DNA from: Persicobacter sp. CCB-QB2
GTDB lineage: Bacteria; Bacteroidota; Bacteroidia; Cytophagales; Cyclobacteriaceae
NCBI RefSeq assembly: GCF_001274635.1
Contig: NZ_LBGV01000001.1
Coordinates: 1,178,001 to 1,242,000, forward strand
Length of the DNA: 64,000 nt
Reading direction: 5' to 3'
Shown one piece after another: positions 47,016-55,235 of the stretch. Position numbers and translations under genes: made by a program. The notes under the pieces were generated by a model, which was not told the DNA's origin, did not search any database, and saw nothing but the letters and a program-made list of their open reading frames with translations. How positions within the stretch are numbered: position 1 is the stretch's first letter; each line of letters opens with the position of its first letter.

Positions 47016-48017
47016 TTGAAACAAAGAAGAGCACTGGCATTGTATTCCGGAGGACTTGATTCTCTGCTAGCGATGAAACTTATCAAAGATCAGGGAATTG
47101 AGGTGATTGCCCTGAATTTCGTATCCCACTTTTTTGGCGGGGAAAATGATCGTTCAAAAAAATTGTGTGAACAGATTGGTGTAAAACTAGAATATGTAGA
47201 TTTCAAGAAGGAGCACACAGAGGTCGTGAAAAATCCGGCCAATGGCCGTGGAAAAAATATGAACCCTTGTGTGGATTGTCATGCTTTGATGATGAGTTTC
47301 ACCTCTGAGCATTTGATGAAGAAATATGATGCGGATTTTTTGATTTCGGGTGAAGTTTTGAATCAGCGTCCGATGTCACAGACGCGCGGGCCATTGGAAA
47401 AGGTACAGAAGCTTTCGGGCATGGAAGATTTAATTGTCCGTCCGATGAGTGCGAAATTACTTCCACCTACAAAGCCTGTTCGAGAGGGTTGGGTGGATAT
47501 TGAGAAATTAGAGAATATTAGTGGTCGAGGACGTCATCGTCAGATGGAAATGGCGGCTGAATTTGGGATTACTGATTACCCAAAACCTGCTGGCGGGTGT
47601 TGGTTGACGGAGCCGGCCTATTCGGATCGCCTTCGGGTATTGGAAGAAGATGGTTTGCTGGAACATGAGCATGCGCCACTGTTTAAGTTGATTAGAAATA
47701 GCCGTTTTCTTCGCTTGGGAGAGCAGAAATACTTATTTATGGCCCGAAATCAGGAAGAGGAAGCAATTGTAGAGCGCTATGCAAATTTATCCTCTTTCAT
47801 GGTGGAGGGAACGGATAAAACTCCCGGGCCTGCAATTTTGGGTTATGGAGAAATGACTCCTGAGGATATGGAACTGGTGAAGGATCTGTTTTCTCGTTAT
47901 TCCAGAGCGAAAGGGAAGGTGGATGCTCATTTAAAAATCAATCAGGAAGATGTCGTACATGCTCCTTTTGAGGTCGAAACTTTGCAGGATCGAGTTAAAG
48001 ATTTAATGATAGGATAA
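47016..48017 (+). CDS. ThiI/MnmA-like PP-loop protein (tRNA thiolation type)
   Basis: The start is taken as the TTG at 47016 (then KQRRALALYSGGLDSLLA), because homologues begin just before the PP-loop and a promoter box lies upstream; ATG 46881 is an alternative. About 333 residues. The ATP-binding SGGLDS motif, CVDCH in GKNMNPCVDCHALMM, SGEVLNQRPMSQ and KPAGGCWLTEP are typical of a family of adenylating enzymes related to ThiI and MnmA, with a C-terminal extra domain. The likely role is sulfur insertion into tRNA; the exact target is unproven. Confidence 0.85.
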   Translation: MKQRRALALYSGGLDSLLAMKLIKDQGIEVIALNFVSHFFGGENDRSKKLCEQIGVKLEYVDFKKEHTEVVKNPANGRGKNMNPCVDCHALMMSFTSEHLMKKYDADFLISGEVLNQRPMSQTRGPLEKVQKLSGMEDLIVRPMSAKLLPPTKPVREGWVDIEKLENISGRGRHRQMEMAAEFGITDYPKPAGGCWLTEPAYSDRLRVLEEDGLLEHEHAPLFKLIRNSRFLRLGEQKYLFMARNQEEEAIVERYANLSSFMVEGTDKTPGPAILGYGEMTPEDMELVKDLFSRYSRAKGKVDAHLKINQEDVVHAPFEVETLQDRVKDLMIG

Positions 48018-48050
48018 AAAAAAATAGCCGCAATTTGCGGCTATTTTTTT
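48015..48050. terminator. bidirectional Rho-independent terminator
   Basis: Perfect 11-bp stem AAAATAGCCGC / GCGGCTATTTT with a 5-nt loop, A run before and T run after. It lies between two convergent genes and can serve both. Confidence 0.85.
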
Positions 48051-48057
48051 GCTGTAT

Positions 48058-48888
48058 TTAGTTAGAAGCTGGAGGTAATAATACCTGATCAATAACGTGG
48101 ACCACACCATTGGAAACTGCCACATCAGGAATCACTACGTCTGAGTTTCCATTAATAGTAACACCATCTGACAGAGAAACGGAAATATCATTTCCATCCA
48201 GCATGGTATAGGTGGTTTCCTCTAACATATCGGAAGTAACTTTAGCCGCTGCTACATGATATTGCAATACCGCTAATAAGGTGGCCTCATCAATATCATC
48301 TAAAGAATTCCAATCATCATTAGAATCAAGAAGCGCCTGGAAAGCATCATTGGTTGGGGCAAAAACCGTCAATTGTGCTGATTCGTCTGATAATGCAGTC
48401 ACAATATCCGGAAATTTGGTTACTGCTGCCACCAAAGTGGATAAATCATCCACCGCTACCGCTTCCTCCACGATATTATTCAAGGGAATTAATACTTTAT
48501 CAATTACGTGAATAACACCATTTGTAGCATCTACATCCGCGGTGGTCACCATGGCATCATTAATCATTACCCCATTGTCAATATTAATGTCAATGTATTT
48601 GCCATTGAGTGTTTCTGCTCTGGAATTGCTCAAGGACGAAGAAAACACCTCTGAAGTCAAAATGTGATATTCCAGCACCGCTTCGAGTGTCGCTTCATCA
48701 ATATCATCCAGCGTGTTCCATTCCGGATTGGAGGCTAATAAATCAGCAAAAGCCGCATTAGTAGGTGCAAATACAGTTAGCATCGAAGACTCATCCGAGA
48801 TAGCAGTTAGGAGATCAGGGAATTTTGAAACCGCTTCTACCAAAATGGAGAAGTTCTCATCTGCAACGGCAATTTCGGCTATACTCAT
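48058..48888 (-). CDS. fasciclin domains 3-4 of a probable four-domain lipoprotein
   Basis: 276 residues with two fasciclin (FAS1) domains, each with LTVFAPTN and a ...NGVIHVID / NGVVHVID end. There is no signal peptide. The ATG overlaps the stop of the preceding fasciclin gene (ATGA). Adding one base to the run of five G (48896-48900) fuses both into one protein reading MVIIPPQPMSIAEIAV, which restores the usual VLIPP domain end. FAS1 proteins mediate adhesion at the cell surface. I regard it as the second half of a single gene, though a coupled separate gene is possible. Confidence 0.8.
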   Translation of the reverse strand: MSIAEIAVADENFSILVEAVSKFPDLLTAISDESSMLTVFAPTNAAFADLLASNPEWNTLDDIDEATLEAVLEYHILTSEVFSSSLSNSRAETLNGKYIDINIDNGVMINDAMVTTADVDATNGVIHVIDKVLIPLNNIVEEAVAVDDLSTLVAAVTKFPDIVTALSDESAQLTVFAPTNDAFQALLDSNDDWNSLDDIDEATLLAVLQYHVAAAKVTSDMLEETTYTMLDGNDISVSLSDGVTINGNSDVVIPDVAVSNGVVHVIDQVLLPPASN

Positions 48889-49832
48889 GGGTTGTGGGGG
48901 ATAATGACCATGTCAATTACATGTACAACACCATTCACGGCAAATATGTCCGCCGCAGAAATATTTGCATTTTCGATCATCGCACCATTCTCTAGTGAAA
49001 TAGTGGCGATAGCTCCATTCAGCATGGTAATTTCTTGTCCTTCGGATAAGTCGGTGGAAGCAATTACCTCAGCAGCTACATGAAACTCTAATACATCTTT
49101 GAGTAAGTCGTCTGAAATATCGTCCAGAGAATTCCAATCATCATTAGAGTCAAGAAGCGCCTGGAAAGCATCATTGGTTGGGGCAAAAACCGTCAATTGC
49201 GATTCACGGGATGAAATAGCCGCGGTTAAATCGTCAAAACGGGTAACGGCTTCTACCAATAAGGAAAAGTCTTCATTACCTACGGCAATCTCCGCGATAG
49301 TTTGAGTTGGTACTGTACTTGGAACCAGTACCATATCAATTTTGTGAATCACTCCATTAACCGCCTCTAAATCTACTTCCGTCACATTCGCATCATTGAT
49401 CATTACGGAAGCACCATCAATACTGACAATCAAATTTTCACCTTGTAGAGTGGCTAAGGTTTGTCCATCTGATAAATCGGCAGCCATTTCAATAGAAGCC
49501 AAAACGTGAAAGGTTAGGATTTCTTCAATTTGATCGTTCGTTAAATTAGGATACAATTCAAGAAAATCAGTGAAGGCATCGTTTGTGGGAGCAAACAGCG
49601 TTAATTCGGCATCCGGGTTATTCAGTGCGTCAACCACATCAGGAAATCCACTGGCTACCGTTACCAGCGTGGAGAGATCATCCTCTCCGGAGATTATGTC
49701 TAAAATGGAATTTTCCTCAATCGGAGGAGTGGGATCCACCATGCCATCATCATCGTCACTACATGCTGTAAATACGATAAAAATGCTTAATAGCATTAAG
49801 AGTTTAAAGTTGAATGTTTTTAAAGCCATCAT
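48885..49832 (-). CDS. fasciclin lipoprotein (domains 1-2, probable N-terminal half)
   Basis: 315 residues. It has a lipoprotein signal (LLMLLSIFIVFTACSDDDDG, Cys24) with a D-rich stretch after the cysteine, then two FAS1 domains, each with LTLFAPTN / LTVFAPTN and a NGVIHKIDMVLVP / NGVVHVIDMVIIP end. Two Met codons stand together at 49832 and 49829. Its 3' end overlaps the next fasciclin gene by 4 bp, where a one-base gap probably splits an original gene of about 590 codons. FAS1 lipoproteins are surface-adhesion proteins. No promoter match is clear upstream. Confidence 0.85.
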   Translation of the reverse strand: MMALKTFNFKLLMLLSIFIVFTACSDDDDGMVDPTPPIEENSILDIISGEDDLSTLVTVASGFPDVVDALNNPDAELTLFAPTNDAFTDFLELYPNLTNDQIEEILTFHVLASIEMAADLSDGQTLATLQGENLIVSIDGASVMINDANVTEVDLEAVNGVIHKIDMVLVPSTVPTQTIAEIAVGNEDFSLLVEAVTRFDDLTAAISSRESQLTVFAPTNDAFQALLDSNDDWNSLDDISDDLLKDVLEFHVAAEVIASTDLSEGQEITMLNGAIATISLENGAMIENANISAADIFAVNGVVHVIDMVIIPHNP

Positions 49833-49985
49833 GATACATGTTATAGTTTAGGTTTTCTAATACAACCTGCCCAACATGTTGTTTAAGAGATATGATGAGA
49901 GATTTAATCTTTTGCGATAAAAAATTTCAAAAAACATTCGTTTAACCTTGTGAGTGAATAAGTTAAACACTCGTATTTATTTTTA

Positions 49986-50576
49986 CTATTTTGGAATTAA
50001 TTGTGCAATTACGGTTTCAGCTTCTAAATAATCCCCTTTTTTTACTTTTAAGTGGCTGATTTTGCCATCTTTGGGCGCTAAAATTATTAAACTTTCTTTG
50101 AGGGAACGCCAATATTTTTCATCTTCTCTCAGATCATCTAATTGATATTTTAAAGCTTGCTCCTTTTCATTAAAGGATTTTCTAATGTCTTGCATTTCAT
50201 TTTCAATGGCACTTTTCATTTTAGTGTCCAAAGAACTGTTTAAGGTTTTCGGATGGTCGTTTTTAAGAATCCTAAGAAGCGCCTTTTTTTCCTGTTGTAG
50301 CGCAAGTATTTGTTTCTTCGTATTGGATATTTCATCCAGAGTTAGCCATAAGTTTTTATTTACGGTAGGACTCTCTAATGAGAATAAAAGATCCCCTTGT
50401 TTTACGGGTTCTCCTGTTCTGACGTAACTGTCCACTACTTTCACCTCAATCAGGGGTACCTTCAATGAAATATATTTATCGGATTTCTTTTTGAGTGGAG
50501 GAGTTACGCATAAATAGCCTAAAACTAGTGAAAGTAGGAGTATTGGGAGAGTATAAATGGTAGTTTTCCTGCTCAT
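49986..50576 (-). CDS. HlyD-like membrane fusion protein, stand-alone
   Basis: 196 residues from the ATG at 50576 (the longer frame starts with TTG at 50582). An N-terminal membrane helix (IYTLPILLLSLVLGYLCV) is followed by half a lipoyl-like domain (VVDSYVRTGEPVKQGDLLFSLES), a coiled coil (about 85-160; LDEISNTKKQILALQQEKKALL...) and the other half (LIILAPKDGKISHLKVKKGDYLEAETVIAQL). This is the HlyD/biotinyl-lipoyl-like adaptor fold. It lacks the usual ABC transporter or RND partner nearby and is shorter than typical adaptors, so its partner is unknown. Confidence 0.78.
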   Translation of the reverse strand: MSRKTTIYTLPILLLSLVLGYLCVTPPLKKKSDKYISLKVPLIEVKVVDSYVRTGEPVKQGDLLFSLESPTVNKNLWLTLDEISNTKKQILALQQEKKALLRILKNDHPKTLNSSLDTKMKSAIENEMQDIRKSFNEKEQALKYQLDDLREDEKYWRSLKESLIILAPKDGKISHLKVKKGDYLEAETVIAQLIPK

Positions 50577-50673
50577 AATCAATCATTTACTGTGAATTGT
50601 TTTGATGTAAGAAAAGTAACCAATGAGAATGTTTTTTTTACCCAAAAAACTTAAAGTTGATCCTTTTTGACCC

Positions 50674-51546
50674 TTAGGATTTGGTGTGATCCGTCTTTAT
50701 ATGTAGGTCTCTTTGAGGGAAAGGGATTTCTATTTGATGTAATTTGAATTGTTTGAAAATTTCGAAATAGACTTCACTTTGTAGAATATCAAATTTATGC
50801 AGGTAGGATTCCGTCCAAACATCCAGCGAAAAGTCCAGGGAACTCTCTCCGAAATTGGTGAACAAAACCTGAGGTGTAGGCTGTTTCAGAATGCCATGAT
50901 GTTCCTCGACAATTTTTAATAAAACTTCTTTTACTTTTTCAGGGTCTTCCTTATAACTCACGCCCACGGGAAAACGCAGGCGTATTTTGTGATTGTTGTG
51001 AGACCAATTGGTTACCTGCTGATTGGTCAGGTAGGAGTTGGGTAAAATGATGGAGATATTATCATTTGTTAATACGGATGTAGCGCGCGCCTCTATATTT
51101 GTGATAATGCCTGAAATCCCATTGACATCAATTCGGTCGCCCACTTTTACCGGTCGCTCAAACATGATTAATATTCCCGAGACAAAATTTTCGGTAATGT
51201 TTTGAAGCCCAATACCAATCCCGACGCCCAACGAACCAAAAATAACGTAAAGGGAGGATAAATTGAGCCCCATGGAGTGAACCACAATCATAAAACCCAA
51301 AACCAATGTAATGTATCGGGCAATATTTCCGATAGAACTTCCATAGGGTTGAAGTTTTGGCGAAGTTTTAAACAAGCGGTGGCTTATGAAATAGCGAATG
51401 TATTTGGCAATAATCAGTACCAGTGCGGTAAAGATGATGAAGTGTAAAATATCCCCCAAACTAAGGTTGAGCCCGCTTTCTGAATTTACAAGCTGAAAAT
51501 CAAGGATATGATTAAACTTTGTCCAAAAATCATTGATAATTTCCAT
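50674..51546 (-). CDS. MscS family mechanosensitive channel
   Basis: 290 residues. Three hydrophobic segments (about 30-50, 75-95, 100-125) precede the MscS beta domain. The pore-lining helix and linker read LYVIFGSLGVGIGIGLQNITENFVSGILIMFERPVKVGDRIDVNGISG, typical of MscS. The C-terminal part (KIRLRFPVGVSYKEDPEKVKEVLLKI...PFPQRDLHIK) is the cytoplasmic cage. It is a small MscS form that opens under osmotic downshift. The gene lies between the HlyD-like stub and PspA, with a terminator on the PspA side. Confidence 0.93.
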   Translation of the reverse strand: MEIINDFWTKFNHILDFQLVNSESGLNLSLGDILHFIIFTALVLIIAKYIRYFISHRLFKTSPKLQPYGSSIGNIARYITLVLGFMIVVHSMGLNLSSLYVIFGSLGVGIGIGLQNITENFVSGILIMFERPVKVGDRIDVNGISGIITNIEARATSVLTNDNISIILPNSYLTNQQVTNWSHNNHKIRLRFPVGVSYKEDPEKVKEVLLKIVEEHHGILKQPTPQVLFTNFGESSLDFSLDVWTESYLHKFDILQSEVYFEIFKQFKLHQIEIPFPQRDLHIKTDHTKS

Positions 51547-51622
51547 GACTGATTGGGATTTAAGAAGATGGAAATCTAAATATATTCATTTTTAGGCTGG
51601 AAAAAAGGATTTTTACCGGGGC

Positions 51623-51656
51623 AAAAAAAAGCGATTCACCGGAGCGAATCGCTTTT
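51623..51656 (-). terminator. Rho-independent terminator of the pspA operon
   Basis: Perfect 11-bp stem AAAAGCGATTC / GAATCGCTTTT with an 8-nt loop and a T tract on the minus strand, 20 bp after the PspA stop. Confidence 0.82.
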
Positions 51657-51677
51657 ATACTACTATAAGGTATTCAA

Positions 51678-52382
51678 TTAATCGTTTCCTTTATTCATTT
51701 TGGCTTTCAGGGCTGCCAAAGCATCAACGCCTTTTGCATCACCACCCAAAGCTTTGTCTAATTTGTTGTCCAGGCTTTCGTTGCTATCTGCAATGTCGCC
51801 ATAGGCTTCTGCCAAAGCTTCGTTTTCGTCTACCTTAGCTTTCATTTTTTCCAACATGGAGACGGTGGAAGTGGTGTCGATTTTCGCCATTTGTTTATTC
51901 AAACGCTGCGTAGACTCACTTACTTTTACTCTGGCTTTTAGTGTTTTCAGCTCATTTTCCCACTGGTTGATTTGAGAACGTAATTTTTTCACGTTTCCTT
52001 CCAGTTGAGGAACTTTTTGGTCGAAAAGCGCCTGTTCTTTTTTCGCTCTTTCCAAATCAGCGTCGATGTCAGCTTTTTTAGCCAAAACTTCTGTGGCTAA
52101 TTCATCCGCTTCTGTTTCGCTAATTTGTCCTGACTGCGCCTTTTGGATTAAAAGCATGGCCTTGCTTTCATAATCAGCTGATTTTTCTTTCAGCTGATTC
52201 ACTTCGTTTTTAGAACGAATCGCCATGGATTTTACTTCCGCTAAAGATTGCAAGCTGGCATCCAGATCTTTTTTCATATCACGAATACCCTGCTCGGTCA
52301 ACTTAATAGGGTTTTCTAATTTGTCCACGGCGGAGTGGGCTTCTGCTTGTCCGATTTTGAATAATCTCTTAAAAACGTTCAT
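51678..52382 (-). CDS. PspA/IM30 (Vipp1) family protein
   Basis: 234 residues, almost entirely coiled coil, with the PspA start MNVFKRLFKIGQAEAHSAVDKLENPIKLTEQGIRDMKKDLDASLQSLAEVKS and helices through about residue 220. PspA-family proteins are ESCRT-III-like and stabilise the inner membrane under stress. There is no PspF or PspBC gene here. It is co-transcribed with a YjfI/YbjN-like protein 27 bp upstream, as in the E. coli yjfI-yjfJ pair, and is followed by its own terminator. Confidence 0.93.
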   Translation of the reverse strand: MNVFKRLFKIGQAEAHSAVDKLENPIKLTEQGIRDMKKDLDASLQSLAEVKSMAIRSKNEVNQLKEKSADYESKAMLLIQKAQSGQISETEADELATEVLAKKADIDADLERAKKEQALFDQKVPQLEGNVKKLRSQINQWENELKTLKARVKVSESTQRLNKQMAKIDTTSTVSMLEKMKAKVDENEALAEAYGDIADSNESLDNKLDKALGGDAKGVDALAALKAKMNKGND

Positions 52383-52409
52383 GTTCGTATCTTTTAATTT
52401 TCTATTTTT

Positions 52410-52802
52410 TTAGGCTTTGGAGAAGCTGATCAGCTCTTCGGTGTATTCACTCAAAAGTAAACCAAGGGCGTTGAAAGAAGCTTCTATCTCATTTAAGTCC
52501 AGATTTTCCAACTGAAGGGTGTCCCTGAAGATCACCTTTTTGCCGGATTCATCCAGTACAAATGCACCGTGCACCATGTCACGATTCTTTTGTAGTAAGG
52601 CAATCAGGATATCCGAATCAGCGGAGGTGAGGTCGAATAAAAATTGTTCCATGATCAGGATAGGCTCTGCTACTCCCAACATCATGTTTTTGATTCCGTT
52701 CTCTTCATGATTCACTACGAATATTCCGTCTATTTCACTTTCGTAGTGGATGGCGTAGTCTAGTTCTACTAAGTATTCTCTTACTTTTTCAAAGTTGCTC
52801 AT
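52410..52802 (-). CDS. YjfI/YbjN-like small protein upstream of PspA
   Basis: 130 residues, soluble, of alpha/beta pattern: FEKVREYLVELDYAIHYESEIDGIFVVNHEENGIKNMMLGVAEPILIMEQFLFDL, then MVHGAFVLDESGKKVIFRDTLQLENLDLNEIEASFNALGLLLSEYTEELI. The layout resembles YbjN/T3SS-chaperone-fold proteins and the DUF2170 (YjfI) protein that precedes PspA-like YjfJ in E. coli. Family assignment is by shape and context. It starts the pspA operon and faces the XRE regulator across a 176-bp divergent promoter region. Confidence 0.75.
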   Translation of the reverse strand: MSNFEKVREYLVELDYAIHYESEIDGIFVVNHEENGIKNMMLGVAEPILIMEQFLFDLTSADSDILIALLQKNRDMVHGAFVLDESGKKVIFRDTLQLENLDLNEIEASFNALGLLLSEYTEELISFSKA

Positions 52803-52868
52803 TGGGAAGGCTTTTTTTGATGTTTATTTGTTTTCCCTTTTGTTTATATAGGGAAGATACGAAACAAA

Positions 52869-52887
52869 ATGACAAGAGTTTTGTCAT
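52869..52887. promoter_or_regulatory. palindromic operator candidate in the psp divergent promoter
   Basis: ATGACAA-gagtt-TTGTCAT, a perfect 7-bp inverted repeat with a 5-nt centre, between the YjfI/YbjN-like and XRE genes. Its location suits binding by the XRE regulator. Confidence 0.5.
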
Positions 52888-52932
52888 GGCTCAAAAAATT
52901 AGCTAAAATTTTTAAATAATTTTTTCCGGCCA

Positions 52933-52940
52933 TAATTTTG
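52933..52940 (+). promoter_or_regulatory. -7 promoter box of the XRE regulator
   Basis: TAATTTTG, a full TAnnTTTG match 38 bp before the ATG at 52979. Confidence 0.42.
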
Positions 52941-52978
52941 ATTAATTTCAAGAATTAAAATCTAACTTTTTCTGATAT

Positions 52979-53728
52979 ATGTCATACATAGGTCGAAATA
53001 TTCGCAAAATCCGGTCGGTCAAAAATTTGAGCCAGGCAAAATTTGCAGAATTGTTTAATCTGGCCCGGCCTTCAGTAGGAGCCTATGAGGAGGGGCGTTC
53101 GGAACCAAAAATTGAAACTTTGATTCAGATCGCCAAGCATTTTGACCTCAGTATTGACCTTTTGTTGACAAAGGAAATAACGGTTAACCAGCTGTACCAT
53201 TTCGATTTGGAAGGCACCTCTACTTTATTAGATAAAAAAGAAGAGATCCCGGCTACCGGCATTCCGGTGCTGGAAGGGAAAGATTGGCTGAATTATGTGT
53301 TGGGGCAAAGAAAGGCTGATTTTTTGAGCAGATTACCGAAGGTGCAGGTGCCCGGGGTAAAGCAGGAGGATCATTTGGTTTTTTCACTGACGGAAAATCA
53401 GGGCGGCAGTGGGGCAGGCCTGAAAAAAGGGGATTGGCTGATATGTAAAAAAAAGGCTCTTAATGAACTGGAGGAGGGGAAGTTGGTAGTGCTTTTCCAT
53501 TCCCGGAAAGCCTATGTTTTACGATTCACAGCCATGGTACAGGGGCAGCTGAAGCTTTCTTTGTGGGAAAATCCGGGAGAGCACATTGTGCTTGAAGAAA
53601 CAGGATTGGAAGAGTGCTGGGAAGTGCGAAAGCGGATTACCAACGATTTAGCAGAGCCCCATTTGCTCGACCGGCGGGTGCTGAAACTGGAAGAGCAAAT
53701 GGAGCAGTTACTTAAAGGCTTAAACTAG
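52979..53728 (+). CDS. XRE-family regulator with LexA/S24-like C-terminal domain
   Basis: 249 residues. The N-terminal helix-turn-helix (about 5-62) reads IRKIRSVKNLSQAKFAELFNLARPSVGAYEEGRSEPKIETLIQIAKHFDLSIDLLL. The C-terminal part (FSLTENQGGSGAGLKKGDWLICKKK...LVVLFHSRKAYVLRF) resembles the S24 peptidase-like domain of CI/LexA repressors, but I cannot identify the Ser-Lys dyad, so it is probably not self-cleaving. It is divergent from the YjfI/YbjN-PspA operon and convergent with the FAD-oxidase gene, overlapping its end by 17 bp. It is a likely local regulator. Confidence 0.85.
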   Translation: MSYIGRNIRKIRSVKNLSQAKFAELFNLARPSVGAYEEGRSEPKIETLIQIAKHFDLSIDLLLTKEITVNQLYHFDLEGTSTLLDKKEEIPATGIPVLEGKDWLNYVLGQRKADFLSRLPKVQVPGVKQEDHLVFSLTENQGGSGAGLKKGDWLICKKKALNELEEGKLVVLFHSRKAYVLRFTAMVQGQLKLSLWENPGEHIVLEETGLEECWEVRKRITNDLAEPHLLDRRVLKLEEQMEQLLKGLN

Positions 53729-55235
53729 GCTTGCTCAATTTTTGAGCTGCTTGAATTCCGCTGTCCATTGCCTCGAAAAGCAGGGGCAGGCGGAAACAAT
53801 CCACTCCTGCAAATGCTAAATTTTGTGGCAGGTTTAACGCTTTAAACAGGTAGCCTGGTTTGGGCAATGGCATGGCATGCCCCATAAAATGGATGTATGC
53901 GGCCGCCGTATTTTTTTGAATATTTTCGCCAGTGAGTGCTTCCACGGCTTTTACTCCAAACCTGATCAGGTGTTCGGGAGACTCCTTTATTTTTAGCAAC
54001 TCTTCTCTTTCTTCCATCTGATAGTTGTGATAGAGGGAAAGGATTTGTTGATTTTCATTTTGATGTACTTTGGAGTTGACCATTCCTAATAATGGGCTGT
54101 CTTCCTGTATCCATTCATTTTGCCAGACCGCTCGATTTTTTTCCAGAGGTTGGTTCAAGACAAAATTGATCACCAGCCATGGACTGTATTCCTGTCCGAT
54201 AAAGGGTGCTGCGTATTTTGGAAATAGCCGACTCAGTTGGAACTTTGGAGCAGCGAAGACCAAATTGGTGGACCGGATTTTTCGCAGGCTTTGAGCCGTC
54301 ATATCCACTACGGTGGTTTCAAAGCCATCTTTCACTTCCTGGATGTTGACGACCATTTGCTGGCATTGTATTCGTTCCTGAGGCAATCTTTCCTTCATTT
54401 TTTTGATGAAGTAGTAATTTCCCTCCTCCGGAGAAAAAATTTCCGCATCCATACTGCCATAGGGGCGGCAGGTGAAATAATGGATGCCCGCCAGTGCAGA
54501 GACTTCCTCGATGCCCGCCCCATAATCATCGCGCATGGCATAGCTTAAGGCCAAAAGGGTTTCATTGGAAAAGGAATAGTGCTCGTCCAGAAATGATTTA
54601 AAAGTGATGTCATTTAAATAATGGAACTCTTTTTTGATCAGCCTCGCTGGCATGGGCATTTTTCCCTCAAAAGGAGCCATCATTTTTTGAAACTGGTGAC
54701 GTTCCCAGTGATCGGCGATAAGATTTCCACCTCTTTCCCCGTTTTGTAAGTATTGGCCTTCCGCTGAAAATGGGACAATATGTTCGCGGTCTGTAAACCG
54801 GTAAGTTCTGGCCAATGGATCAAAATCAATGATATTCATCGATTTCAGGAAGCTCAATACTTCCTCTCCATAATAGGCAGGATAGGCCACATCATAATGT
54901 GCTCCCTGCGCCATCCATTGCCCCTGATGGTTTTCTGCCGAGGCGGTTCCTCCTAAACGATCTGACATTTCCAGCAAAAGAAAATCCTGGTCCTCCAGAT
55001 GGCAAGCCGTACTTAAGCCTGCCATCCCACCGCCCACAATAAGGGTTGTGGTGGTTTCGGTGGCTTTTTGAGGCCAATCCGGTAATCCGAAACGAAGAAA
55101 ATGCCCTGCTTGATCCTCCGATCTTAAATGAACCGGAAAAGGAAGCGGCTGATTTTTATGTTGACAAGCCCATTGCCAAAGCGGGGCTGCTAATAATCCG
55201 GTACTGCTTATTTTTAAAAATTGTCTGCGTTTCAT
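53712..55235 (-). CDS. FAD-dependent amine oxidase-like protein, exported
   Basis: 507 residues. The N-terminus MKRRQFLKISSTGLLAAPLWQWAC combines a twin-arginine-like start with a lipobox (Cys24). The dinucleotide-binding motif is TLIVGGGMAGLSTACHLE (Gly-rich at 68-73) with an acidic residue in FLLLEMSDRLGGTAS, as in flavin amine oxidases and protoporphyrinogen-oxidase-like enzymes. The C-terminal AFAGVDCFRLPLLFEAMDSGIQAA closes the FAD domain. The substrate is unknown; polyamines are plausible because the next gene upstream is spermidine-synthase-like. Its start codon shares one base with the stop of that gene. Confidence 0.88.
   Translation of the reverse strand: MKRRQFLKISSTGLLAAPLWQWACQHKNQPLPFPVHLRSEDQAGHFLRFGLPDWPQKATETTTTLIVGGGMAGLSTACHLEDQDFLLLEMSDRLGGTASAENHQGQWMAQGAHYDVAYPAYYGEEVLSFLKSMNIIDFDPLARTYRFTDREHIVPFSAEGQYLQNGERGGNLIADHWERHQFQKMMAPFEGKMPMPARLIKKEFHYLNDITFKSFLDEHYSFSNETLLALSYAMRDDYGAGIEEVSALAGIHYFTCRPYGSMDAEIFSPEEGNYYFIKKMKERLPQERIQCQQMVVNIQEVKDGFETTVVDMTAQSLRKIRSTNLVFAAPKFQLSRLFPKYAAPFIGQEYSPWLVINFVLNQPLEKNRAVWQNEWIQEDSPLLGMVNSKVHQNENQQILSLYHNYQMEEREELLKIKESPEHLIRFGVKAVEALTGENIQKNTAAAYIHFMGHAMPLPKPGYLFKALNLPQNLAFAGVDCFRLPLLFEAMDSGIQAAQKLSKPSLSL

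Noticed and set aside
48885-48888. Two separate, translationally coupled fasciclin genes (ATGA overlap)
   Set aside because: The downstream part lacks a signal peptide, and one added base gives continuous domains; the 824-bp repeat distance also implies a missing base. Both halves are still listed because this is not proven.
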